A stretch of DNA of 64,000 nt from Phytoactinopolyspora mesophila. Its GTDB lineage: Bacteria; Actinomycetota; Actinomycetes; Jiangellales; Jiangellaceae. Shown piece after piece: positions 7,885 through 15,826 of the stretch. The first letter of the stretch is position 1, and each line of letters begins with the position of its first letter. The notes beneath the pieces were generated by a model. That model was given only the letters and a program-made list of their open reading frames with translations. It was not told the origin of the DNA and did not search any database. A program made the translations under genes and the position numbers. The DNA lies in assembly GCF_010122465.1 (NCBI RefSeq), contig NZ_WLZY01000005.1:1-64000 (forward strand), read 5' to 3'.

Positions 7885-9243
7885 GTGGCACGTAAGCGCG
7901 CGCTCGTAACTGGAGGAGCGGCGGTCGCCGTCTTGCTGGCGCCGGTGATCGCGGTAGCGGATGAGCCCGGCACAGACGAAGCCGCTGCCGGCCAGCCGTC
8001 ATCGGACTGGCGACTGGTCCAATCGGAGAACTTCGGCCGGATGATTCCGTCCGACGACACCGGCTGGTTCCGGGACAAGGACGGCCCGGGAAGCCCGTAC
8101 GACGTCGACCATTACGACAACGACGGAGACTATTTCCGCACGTTCGGCGGCGAGACGTTCGACGAGCATCTGGACGGAATCGACCTGTACCGGCGATCGT
8201 TCACCCTGGGCCGGGACGGCTGGCTGACCGCGGAACTGGCGGCCCGGGACACCGACGGCACCGGCGTCGAGAACGAGGCCCCGAGTTTCACCCGATCGAT
8301 GCTGCGCGGTGCCGGGCCGACGGGCAAGTTCGACGTGCCGACTCACCACGGCGGCGTGATCCTGCGTTCCACCGATCCGCTGCCGGAGGAGTACCGCATC
8401 GAGACCACCCTGCGCGCTATCGACTTCGGTGGTCAGCGTGGTGGCGAATGGGATTACGACGGCTTGGTCAATGGCTACGTGCCCACTGGATGCAAGACAT
8501 TCTTCCCGTGGGCCGGCGGCACGACATGGAACTACGACCAGGACGAGTGTGACTTCCACGACGTCACAACGGACTCGAACGGGTTCTACTACCTGTCGAT
8601 CATGGACTACGACCGGCCGGCGCCGCATAACAATGTCTTCATCCACACCCACCGCAAGGTGGTCATGGATGGGTACAACCGTTACCGCTACACCGGCAAC
8701 GGGCTGCGGTACTGCGACCCCAACACCGGGGAGCTGCAGCCATACGAGTGGGGCAGCGGCAATGGGGTCAACATGCTGTTCATGATCCCGGAGAAGCGGT
8801 ACGCCAACCAGCCGGGAACCGAGTACCTCATGCACAGCGAGTGCGGTACCGAGGTCGGCGGAGGCATTGTCAGTCAGGTGGACCTGATGCCTGAGCTGAT
8901 GCCGAGAGAGAGCTACACCTTCGCCATCGAACGCCGTGACGGCGCCTACGTGCTCGAGGTGACGGGCAACTTCCGGCACGTCGGGCACCGGACCGTCCGA
9001 TACGAGCAGCCGTTCGACGACGGCGAGAACCCGATCTGGCATTACAACCAGAGGGCTGACGAGTACGACGGCCGCTACAACCGGGACTGGACCTACACCT
9101 CGCCCGACGCGACGTTCGTCGACGAGGACGTCTGGCCGGCCGGTTCGGCGTACCCTGACTACTTCCTGATCGGGCAGCCGCACATGAACTACTACGAGGG
9201 CAGTGCGCACATCGACAACGTCCGTCTCTATGTGCCGCGCTGA
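7885..9243 (+). CDS. Large secreted protein, PTS-linked, function unknown
   Basis: A 452-residue protein with a clear Sec signal peptide (KR followed by about 17 hydrophobic residues to AVA, cleavage near residue 25). The mature part is rich in Tyr, Trp, Asp and Gly (for example WNYDQDECDFHDV and NRYRYTGNGLRYC), with several cysteines and a beta-rich look ending in SAHIDNVRLYVPR. That closing strand resembles concanavalin/LamG-like jelly rolls of carbohydrate-active proteins, but I recognise no named family. It starts with GTG after GAGGAAAGGAAGG, 20 bp past the IIA gene, so it is probably the last gene of the PTS operon. An extracellular glycan-binding or glycan-cutting role is inferred from context only. 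Confidence 0.8.
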   Translation: MARKRALVTGGAAVAVLLAPVIAVADEPGTDEAAAGQPSSDWRLVQSENFGRMIPSDDTGWFRDKDGPGSPYDVDHYDNDGDYFRTFGGETFDEHLDGIDLYRRSFTLGRDGWLTAELAARDTDGTGVENEAPSFTRSMLRGAGPTGKFDVPTHHGGVILRSTDPLPEEYRIETTLRAIDFGGQRGGEWDYDGLVNGYVPTGCKTFFPWAGGTTWNYDQDECDFHDVTTDSNGFYYLSIMDYDRPAPHNNVFIHTHRKVVMDGYNRYRYTGNGLRYCDPNTGELQPYEWGSGNGVNMLFMIPEKRYANQPGTEYLMHSECGTEVGGGIVSQVDLMPELMPRESYTFAIERRDGAYVLEVTGNFRHVGHRTVRYEQPFDDGENPIWHYNQRADEYDGRYNRDWTYTSPDATFVDEDVWPAGSAYPDYFLIGQPHMNYYEGSAHIDNVRLYVPR

Positions 9244-9277
9244 GGTCTGACCGCGAGTTCTTGAGCAGGATTCACAC

Positions 9278-9322
9278 ACTGAGTGACGCTCACGCCAACG
9301 GTTGGCGTGAGCGTCACTCAGT
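9278..9322. terminator. Perfect 22-bp inverted repeat, terminator
   Basis: Bases 9278-9299 and 9301-9322 are exact reverse complements around one base, an extremely strong hairpin built on GACGCTCACGCC. It lies 34 bp past the end of the PTS operon and before the next gene, as a terminator would. No T-run follows. Confidence 0.75.
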
Positions 9323-9454
9323 TGCAACCCCGAACGAACTCTGTCGGCCGGTGAGCCTGCCTTCCTGAAGGCTCGCGGCGTACGCGACAGCGAACATGCT
9401 TCGAGCTGGGGCTCGCCACTGTTGAGCCCTGTCGAGGGCCGGTAGCGTGGGTCC

Positions 9455-11239
9455 GTGGCTATTCGATCATCGGCATTCACGACGAGACCTGAACTCGCCG
9501 GCTCGTACGGCATGGTCGCCTCGACGCACTGGCTGGCGTCGCAGGCCGGCATGTCGGTCTTGGAGCGCGGCGGTAATGCTTTCGACGCGGCGGTAGCCGC
9601 CGGCTTCGTCCTCCAGGTGGTCGAGCCGGAGATGAACGGTCCCGGCGGCGAGGTGCCTATCCTCGGGCGGAGTGCGGGAGACGAGGAACCGTTTGTCGTG
9701 TGCGGCCAGGGCACTGCTCCCGCCGGGGCGGACATCGACACACTGCGCGGACTGGGCCTCGACCTCATCCCGGGCAATGGACAGCTGCCGGCGTGTGTTC
9801 CCGGGGCCTTCGGCGCGTGGATGACGCTGCTTCAGCGGCACGGCACAATGCGACCGGGTGATGTGCTGAGGTACGCCATCGAGTACGCGGGCGGCGGATT
9901 TCCCATCGGGCTTTCGGCCGTGAACACCATCGCCAGCGTCACACCGTGGTTCCAGGCGCACTGGCCGAGTTCGGCACGGTTGTGGTTACGGTCGGGGGCT
10001 CCGCCAGCACCTGGTTCCCGCTTCGTCAACGCCGAACTCGCCGCGACCTACCAACGCATCGTCGATGAGGCACACGCCGCCTCTCAAGACCGCGACCAGC
10101 AGATCGATCATGCGCTTCGCAGCTTCTACCAGGGCTTCGTGGCCGAGGCGATTGCCGATCAAGCCGGCGTGGAGGTCATGGACATCAGCGGCCGGGCACA
10201 TCGAGGCCTGCTGAGCTACGAAGATCTCGCCGGCTGGCAGGCTGGGATCGAGCGACCGGTCATGGTCGATTATCACGGATATTCCGTGTTCAAGCCGGGC
10301 CCGTGGAGCCAGGCGCCGGTTTTCTTGCAGCAGCTCAGGTTGCTTGAAGGGTATGACCTGGCGGCGATGGACCCGTGCGGCCCTGAGCTCATCCACACGG
10401 TTGTCGAGTCGGCGAAACTGGCCTTCGCCGATCGCGAGGCGTTTTACGGCGACCCGTCGTTCGCCGACGTGCCGCTCGACGAGCTTCTCTCCCGGGAGTA
10501 CGCCGCCGAGCGGCGCAAGCAGGTCACGGACGCCGCCGACGCCGGCGACCTGCGCCCTGGAAACCCAGGTGGACGAGCCGGGCGGTTGCCGGTGCTCCGC
10601 CCGGCGCCCCAACTGCCGGCTGGACGTGGCATCGGCGAGCCGACCCTGGGCCCCGTCGAGGGCGACACCTGCCACCTCGATGTGGTGGACCGGCACGGCA
10701 ACGCCGTCTCCGCGACGCCCAGCGGGGGCTGGCTGCACAGCTCACCGGCCATGCCCGGGCTCGGATTCTGCCTCGGCACTCGGGCGCAGATGTTCTGGCT
10801 GGAAGAAGGGCTGCCGAACTCACTCGCGCCGGGAAAACGGCCGCGGACCACGTTGACACCGTCGATGGCTATACGCGACGACGAGGTGATCGCCTTCGGC
10901 ACACCCGGCGGCGATCAGCAGGACCAGTGGTCGCTGCTCTGGTTCCTCCGGCACGTTCACCATGGGTTGAATCTGCAAGAAGCCATCGATGCGCCCGCGT
11001 GGCACACCACTCATTTCACGTCGTCGTTCTACCCTCGGGCCGCCTATCCAGGACGGCTTCATGTCGAGGCCCGGGTGGGTGGGGAGACCGCGCGTGCGCT
11101 GCAGGAACGCGGGCACGACGTCGTCGTCGAAGGCGACTGGAGCCTGGGCAGGATGTCAGCGGCGTCGTACAGGGCGGATGGCACCCTGCGGGCCGCGGCG
11201 AATCCTCGCGGCATGCAAGGGTACGCGGTCGGCCGCTGA
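9455..11239 (+). CDS. Gamma-glutamyltransferase family protein
   Basis: A 594-residue Ntn-hydrolase of the gamma-glutamyltranspeptidase family, which cleaves gamma-glutamyl bonds of glutathione-like compounds. The GG-NAFDAAVA helix near residue 39 and the NGPGGE segment near 61 belong to the large subunit. EGDTCHLDVVDRHGNAVS places the autocatalytic nucleophile threonine at about residue 405. No signal peptide is evident, so it may act in the cytoplasm, unlike classic secreted enzymes. The GTG start has a poor ribosome site. It stands alone between two intergenic regions. Confidence 0.88.
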   Translation: MAIRSSAFTTRPELAGSYGMVASTHWLASQAGMSVLERGGNAFDAAVAAGFVLQVVEPEMNGPGGEVPILGRSAGDEEPFVVCGQGTAPAGADIDTLRGLGLDLIPGNGQLPACVPGAFGAWMTLLQRHGTMRPGDVLRYAIEYAGGGFPIGLSAVNTIASVTPWFQAHWPSSARLWLRSGAPPAPGSRFVNAELAATYQRIVDEAHAASQDRDQQIDHALRSFYQGFVAEAIADQAGVEVMDISGRAHRGLLSYEDLAGWQAGIERPVMVDYHGYSVFKPGPWSQAPVFLQQLRLLEGYDLAAMDPCGPELIHTVVESAKLAFADREAFYGDPSFADVPLDELLSREYAAERRKQVTDAADAGDLRPGNPGGRAGRLPVLRPAPQLPAGRGIGEPTLGPVEGDTCHLDVVDRHGNAVSATPSGGWLHSSPAMPGLGFCLGTRAQMFWLEEGLPNSLAPGKRPRTTLTPSMAIRDDEVIAFGTPGGDQQDQWSLLWFLRHVHHGLNLQEAIDAPAWHTTHFTSSFYPRAAYPGRLHVEARVGGETARALQERGHDVVVEGDWSLGRMSAASYRADGTLRAAANPRGMQGYAVGR

Positions 11240-11734
11240 TCCGAAGGGCGCGGCCATACCCGCTGGTCATTAGGGCGGTTGTGTCGTGTCCGTGGGTGGA
11301 GGCGTCTTTGGCGCGCCGTGTCGATGGGCGGCGTGTCGTGGCATGACCGGGCTCCGCCCCCTTTGGGGTTGGACGGCGTGACTGCCGGCGGTAGCCGGGA
11401 CGGCGCCGGGGCCTACTCCGCCGCTCAGCGCGCCAGGGAGCCGGCGGTTCGTCGTGATTCACACGACAATCTTCACGACCGGTGTGTGCTCGCTCGTGTG
11501 AGTCCTGACGGCCGACAGCGGCGTCCCCTGGCACGACGATCTTCACGACCCCGAATACCGCCCCGGCGCCCGTCGTGGGTCACACGACAATCTTCACAAC
11601 CAGACACAACCCCACCCAGCGAACACGACACACCACAGCCGGACTCCACCAAAGCCCCGGTGAGTACCCGCCCGCAGCGACCTCTCTTGGATCCACCCAG
11701 GCATATGTCACAAGAGCCCCATCTAGGTGGGGCG
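11240..11734. other. Intergenic region without a convincing gene
   Basis: No reading frame here looks coding: the open frames are arginine-rich and match no family. It holds three copies of a CACGACRATCTTCACRACC element (11451-11601) and, at its right end, abuts the decayed ABC ATPase. It looks like a scar of gene loss. Confidence 0.6.
11451..11601. repeat. Three copies of a GTCGTG..CACGAC intergenic repeat
   Basis: The core CACGACAATCTTCACGACC occurs at 11462-11480, with one change at 11532-11550 and again at 11583-11601. The first and third copies extend left to 30 bp and begin with GTCGTG, so each also contains a GTCGTG/CACGAC inverted pair. No ORF explains the conservation. Confidence 0.75.
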
Positions 11735-11976
11735 CTAGGCGAGGCGGCGACGGAGGTCGGGCCGCCGCGAGCAGTCTGGGTGTATTCGTGCCGGGGTGCG
11801 TCGATCAACTCACGTGACTGCCCGCGCTCGACTACCTGCCCGTGGTACATGACCAGTGCCTCGTCGGAGTATGCCTATGCGCTGCCGAGATCGGGGGTGA
11901 TGTAGAGCACCGCCAACTGTGCCTCTCGGCGCAGTTGGTCGAGCAAGTACAGGTCGTGGCCGAGGTAGCGCGCGCC
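11735..11976 (-). pseudogene. 3' relic of a dipeptide ABC transporter ATPase
   Basis: Read leftward from 11976, the translation includes LLDQLRREAQLAVLYIT, a PDL in place of the expected HDL of the switch histidine, an in-frame TAG inside what was a GVARAYSDE-like segment, then LVMYHGQVVERGQSRELID and APRHEYTQ. That is the C-terminal quarter of a DppD/OppF-type ATPase. After EYTQ an extra base shifts the frame; the shifted frame reads LLAAARP and stops at 11735-11737. The Walker motifs are missing. It directly follows the GNAT stop codon, so the upstream part was lost, perhaps by deletion. Confidence 0.8.
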
Positions 11977-12963
11977 CTATCCGGTGCTTCTGTTCGCCGC
12001 AGCGCTCAACCCCGCCCGCATGACGTGGAACGTCCGTGTGATCGAGAAACCCGTGCTCAGGTATAGGCGCCCGGCCGGGTTCGTGGTGCCTGTCCAGAGA
12101 AACCAGGCGCTGTGTGCGCCCTCGGCACGCATCTGTTCGAGTGTGGTGTGCAGGAGGATCTTGCCGAGACCCAGTCCGCGGTAACCATCGGCGACGCCGA
12201 ACGGACCGAACCGGTCGGTGATCTCACGAAACGCCCCGTAGATGGCGAAGCCGACGACGACGCCGTCCGGTCGGCGAGACATGACCACCCGGCGGGGACG
12301 ACCGGAGCGGACAACGGCCTGGCGGATCACTTCGCCCCAGTCCGGCGCCAGCTCCCGGTTCGCGAAGGTGATGACCTCCGGGATGTCGTCGGCGGTTGCC
12401 GGTGCGAAGGTGTAGCCCTCGGCCTCGCGGTCGGCCCGCAGTTTGACGACGGCTTCCGGCTGGCGGTAGGCGCCCAGGCTCAGGTCCATGGCGACTGGTT
12501 GGGACACCGTCTCGAACCCGGCTCGCTGGAGCAGCCGGAGCCCGTCCGGGTAGGTCTCGGCATCCAGCCCAGGCAGGAAGTACGCCGGCGGATAGCCGGA
12601 GTAGACGACCCATTCAGAACCGCCGGCACGCAAGAACTCCTTGGCCCGTTCGGCAAGCCGGGTGCCGATGCCCTGGCGGCGGGCAGCCGGATCGACGACG
12701 CCGATGGTGATCCAGCCTCCGGTCGGGTCGACGGGAACCCCGGGGGTGTTCTGGCTGCGTACTGCGTAGACGAAGCCGAGTATCTTGGTGGTGCGGGCGT
12801 CTTCGGCGACGATCAATCCGTCCGGATCGAAGTTCGGCTCGAGCAGTACCCATTCGGCGAACCACTCGGCCGAGACTGCGTCGGTGGGCATTCCGCGCGC
12901 GATCAGATCCACGAGTTGTCCGGAATCGCCGGGCTGGAAGCTCCGGTAGTTGATCTGGTTCAT
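11977..12963 (-). CDS. Tandem GNAT N-acetyltransferase
   Basis: A 328-residue protein with two GNAT folds. The N-terminal one has the acetyl-CoA loop AARRQGIGTRLAERA near residue 92; the C-terminal one has DGYRGLGLGKILLHTTLEQM near residue 270 and the closing GRLYLSTGFSITRTFHVM strand. Both pyrophosphate-binding loops (RRQGIG and RGLGLG) are present, so both halves may bind acetyl-CoA. Substrate is unknown. It is 30 bp downstream of the PIG-L deacetylase gene in the same direction, which suggests co-transcription and perhaps an acetylation/deacetylation pair. Confidence 0.85.
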   Translation of the reverse strand: MNQINYRSFQPGDSGQLVDLIARGMPTDAVSAEWFAEWVLLEPNFDPDGLIVAEDARTTKILGFVYAVRSQNTPGVPVDPTGGWITIGVVDPAARRQGIGTRLAERAKEFLRAGGSEWVVYSGYPPAYFLPGLDAETYPDGLRLLQRAGFETVSQPVAMDLSLGAYRQPEAVVKLRADREAEGYTFAPATADDIPEVITFANRELAPDWGEVIRQAVVRSGRPRRVVMSRRPDGVVVGFAIYGAFREITDRFGPFGVADGYRGLGLGKILLHTTLEQMRAEGAHSAWFLWTGTTNPAGRLYLSTGFSITRTFHVMRAGLSAAANRSTG

Positions 12964-12993
12964 CGCCCTACTCGCCTCCGGTCCTATTCGGGT

Positions 12994-13692
12994 TCAGTCG
13001 ATGACGACGAAACGGCCGCCGTCGCCGCTGGACAACGCCACGGCCCGATCGGTCCGGGCGAGACAGCCCTGCATGATGAGCTGGGCGCTGTAGTAGTCGA
13101 TATAGCGGAAGCCGTACGTCTCACCTCGCGCGAATGCTTGACCTTGGATCGCTGTGCTCCACATCTCGAAAGCCTCTGTTGAGATGGGTGCGTAACTGTC
13201 CGCCTCGAACCCGCGTGCGTCCTCCCAGTTCTCGGCATAGAGCAGACGGGCGACGCCGTGCCGTTCGCCGTCCTCGGGTGCCCAGCCGGGAAGGCCGGCC
13301 AGGAAGCGGGCACGTTCGGTGATCTGGCACGCGTGTTCGTGATCGGTGTGGATGCTGTGCCGCCAATGCGCGATCAGCGTGTCCGGGCGGATGTCGCGAA
13401 TCAGCCGGGCGAGCCGCGCGGCGACGTCGTCGGTGGGCTGTAGGAAGCCGTCGGAGATGTCGTCGAACACATGGAACTCGGCCCCGATCGCGGCGGCGAA
13501 GGCATGGCCCTCGGTGAGTTTCTGCTTCCGGTATTCGTCGATGCCGAGTCGGGGATGGCCGCGCTCGCCCGGAGTCAGCGCGACGAGAGCGGCGCGGCCG
13601 CCGTCGAGGACGGCCTGTGCGAGGAGCGGTCCAACAGCCAGGTCCATGTCGCCGATGTGGCCGCCGACCGCCATGACCGTGCGCTGTTTCAC
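12994..13692 (-). CDS. PIG-L family deacetylase
   Basis: A 232-residue LmbE/PIG-L metal-dependent deacetylase. The usual AHPDD motif reads GGHIGDMD here: the zinc-binding His and the final Asp are kept while the middle is changed. The third zinc ligand lies in HTDHEHA near residue 117. These enzymes remove acetyl groups from N-acetylglucosamine conjugates, including mycothiol precursors. I start at the GTG at 13692, preceded by AGAGG and directly before the first strand; the upstream extension is not conserved-looking. It forms a leftward unit with the double GNAT gene. Confidence 0.8.
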   Translation of the reverse strand: MKQRTVMAVGGHIGDMDLAVGPLLAQAVLDGGRAALVALTPGERGHPRLGIDEYRKQKLTEGHAFAAAIGAEFHVFDDISDGFLQPTDDVAARLARLIRDIRPDTLIAHWRHSIHTDHEHACQITERARFLAGLPGWAPEDGERHGVARLLYAENWEDARGFEADSYAPISTEAFEMWSTAIQGQAFARGETYGFRYIDYYSAQLIMQGCLARTDRAVALSSGDGGRFVVID

Positions 13693-13916
13693 GATGCCTC
13701 TGCTCTCTCGGACTGGAGGTGGAAATACGATGAGCCGAACAGGTTGGAAATTTACCGATCGGCAGCAATTTGAGTCAACAGTTTGCTTCAATCCCTTCGG
13801 GTGTGATCTCGCCACGCCGATCGCCGCCTTGACCTCAATATTGGTTTAGGTAGGAGAGTGGTTTGAAGGGGAAGGGACCCCGCCCCGATCGCCTACGACG
13901 AGGAGAACGAGCAACG

Positions 13917-14885
13917 ATGCGAGCAGTCCATGCAGTCCGGTTCGGCGGACCCAAAGTCCTGACGGCTGTCGAGATCGACGAACCTGTAGCGCAACCGGGA
14001 CACGTGGTGATCGGCGTTTCCGTGGCCGAGATCCTGTTCCTCGACACCCAACTACGCAGCGGCTGGGGAAGTGACTACTTTCCGATCGAGCCGCCGTACG
14101 TTCCCGGCGCCGGAGTCGCCGGCACAGTGATGTCTGCCGGCGACGGCGTCGACCCGGCGTTGATCGGGCAACGAGTGGTCGCCGGCCTGGGATTCTCCGG
14201 CGGTTATGCAGAACAGGTCCAGGCGGTCGCCGACAAGGTTGTGTCGGTACCTGATGAGGTTGAGCTGACGACGGCTGTGGCCGCCTTGCACGACGGAACC
14301 ACGGCGTTGAGCAGGATCGAGAAGGCGAAGATCGAACCGGGGCATCGAGTGCTGGTCACGGCCGCCGGAGGAAGCCTTGGTGGTTGGCTCATCCCGCTCT
14401 CGCGGGCAGCGGGCGCCCAGGTGATCGCGACGGCCCGGGGTGAGCAGAAGCTGGAATCGGCACGTGACCTCGGTGCGGATGTCGCGATCGACTACACCGG
14501 AGCCGACTGGGCACAGCAGGTGCTGGAGGCGACGAAGGGGCATGGAGTCGACGTGGTATTTGACGGCGCGGGTGGCCGGACCGGCGGTGCGGCGTTCGAG
14601 ATCACCGCGGATGGCGGCCGGTTCTTCAGCTACGGAGCAGCCAGCGGCGATTTCGCGCCCATCGACGAGGGGCAGGCAGCCGCGAAGGGAATTTCCGTGA
14701 TCGGCATCGACGACCAGTTCGCGCCGGGGGAGCGAGAACTCTTGATCCGGCGCGGACTGGCTGAGATCGCCTCGGGCACCGTCACCCCGATCATCGGGCA
14801 GACGTTTCCGCTGGACGGCGCTGCGGACGCACATGCCGCGATCGAGGCACGCTCCGTCGTCGGGAAGACACTGCTGAAAATGTGA
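13917..14885 (+). CDS. Zinc-binding alcohol dehydrogenase family protein
   Basis: A 322-residue medium-chain NAD(P)H oxidoreductase of the quinone-reductase type, with FGGPKVL at the N-terminus, the GAGVAGTV segment near residue 63, the nucleotide loop TAAGGSLGGWL near residue 147 and the closing AIEARSVVGKTLLKM. Conventional zinc ligands are not evident. The ATG at 13917 follows AGGAGAACGAG; the open frame upstream lacks family features. It is divergent from the PIG-L gene and ends 7 bp from the convergent regulator. Substrate unknown. Confidence 0.83.
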   Translation: MRAVHAVRFGGPKVLTAVEIDEPVAQPGHVVIGVSVAEILFLDTQLRSGWGSDYFPIEPPYVPGAGVAGTVMSAGDGVDPALIGQRVVAGLGFSGGYAEQVQAVADKVVSVPDEVELTTAVAALHDGTTALSRIEKAKIEPGHRVLVTAAGGSLGGWLIPLSRAAGAQVIATARGEQKLESARDLGADVAIDYTGADWAQQVLEATKGHGVDVVFDGAGGRTGGAAFEITADGGRFFSYGAASGDFAPIDEGQAAAKGISVIGIDDQFAPGERELLIRRGLAEIASGTVTPIIGQTFPLDGAADAHAAIEARSVVGKTLLKM

Positions 14886-14892
14886 ATCCGGT

Positions 14893-15780
14893 TCACGCGT
14901 CCGGGTGGACCACCTGGTGGGTGGACGCGAGAGCGGCCACGGAGGCGTCGTACGTTCGCTGTGCGACGCCGAGGTAGATGCAGTCCACCACAGCCAGCTG
15001 CGCGATCCGGCTGGCCATCGCGCCGGAGCGGAACTTGGACTCTTGGGCGGCGGTGGTGAGCACCAGGTCGGCATGGGCCGCGAGCGCCGACTTCGCGTAG
15101 CTGGTGATGGCTACCGTAGTGACGGCATTCTGATGCGCGTGCCGCAGCCAGGCGACGATCTCGTCGGTATCGCCGCTGTGCGACAGCGCGATGGCGACGT
15201 CGTCGGTCGTCATGAGCGCTGCCGACGCAAGCGTGAGATGGGGGTCGGCGATAAATAGCGCCACCCGGTCGATCCGCAGCAGTTTCTGCTGCAAGTCCTG
15301 CGCTGCGAAGGTACTGGCGCCGAGGCCGAACAGACTGACTCGTCGAGCGTCGACGACGGCGTCGATCACCTGGCCGAGGACGTCGAGATCGAGTTCGTCG
15401 ACGGTGTCCTCGATGGCACGGGTGTCGGCGTAGGCCACCTTGCGAACGAGCTCTTCCAGCGTGTCTTCGCGGCCGATGTCGGTTCCCGGCGCGTAGTCGT
15501 CCGGCCGTCGGGCGTGATCCCGGCCGAGTTCAGTCGCCACCGCCAGCCGGAGTTCGGGGTAGCCGCGAAAGCCGGCGGTGCGGCAGAAACGGACCACCGT
15601 GGTCTCGGAGGTCTGACATGCCTGGGCGACCTCGGTGATCGTCTTCTCGACGACGAATGACGGGTCCGAGAGGATGGCCTCGGCGACCCGCCGCTCCGCG
15701 GGCGCGAGAGTGGGGGCAAGGGCGCGGACGTGTTGCCGCACGCCACCGGACCAGCCACGTGGTGTCGCATCCGTTGCCAT
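14893..15780 (-). CDS. MurR/RpiR-family regulator with SIS domain
   Basis: A 295-residue regulator with an N-terminal RpiR HTH (ITEVAQACQTSETTVVRFCR, about residues 46-65) and a C-terminal SIS phosphosugar-binding domain (SLFGLGASTFAAQDL and AIALSHSGDTDEIVAWLRHA). The ATG at 15780 follows GGGAGGAG. It lies 46 bp downstream of the NamZ-type gene in the same direction. The pairing suggests it senses MurNAc-6-phosphate or a related amino-sugar phosphate and controls cell-wall sugar recovery. Ligand is inferred. Confidence 0.85.
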   Translation of the reverse strand: MATDATPRGWSGGVRQHVRALAPTLAPAERRVAEAILSDPSFVVEKTITEVAQACQTSETTVVRFCRTAGFRGYPELRLAVATELGRDHARRPDDYAPGTDIGREDTLEELVRKVAYADTRAIEDTVDELDLDVLGQVIDAVVDARRVSLFGLGASTFAAQDLQQKLLRIDRVALFIADPHLTLASAALMTTDDVAIALSHSGDTDEIVAWLRHAHQNAVTTVAITSYAKSALAAHADLVLTTAAQESKFRSGAMASRIAQLAVVDCIYLGVAQRTYDASVAALASTHQVVHPDA

Positions 15781-15826
15781 TGCTTGCTCCTCCCGAGGGT
15801 GCCCGGCGCCCCATTCGCGCGGGTTC

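Noticed and set aside
11279-11905. Rightward 208-residue frame
   Set aside because: Arginine/proline-rich, contains the intergenic repeats and runs antisense to the ABC ATPase relic.
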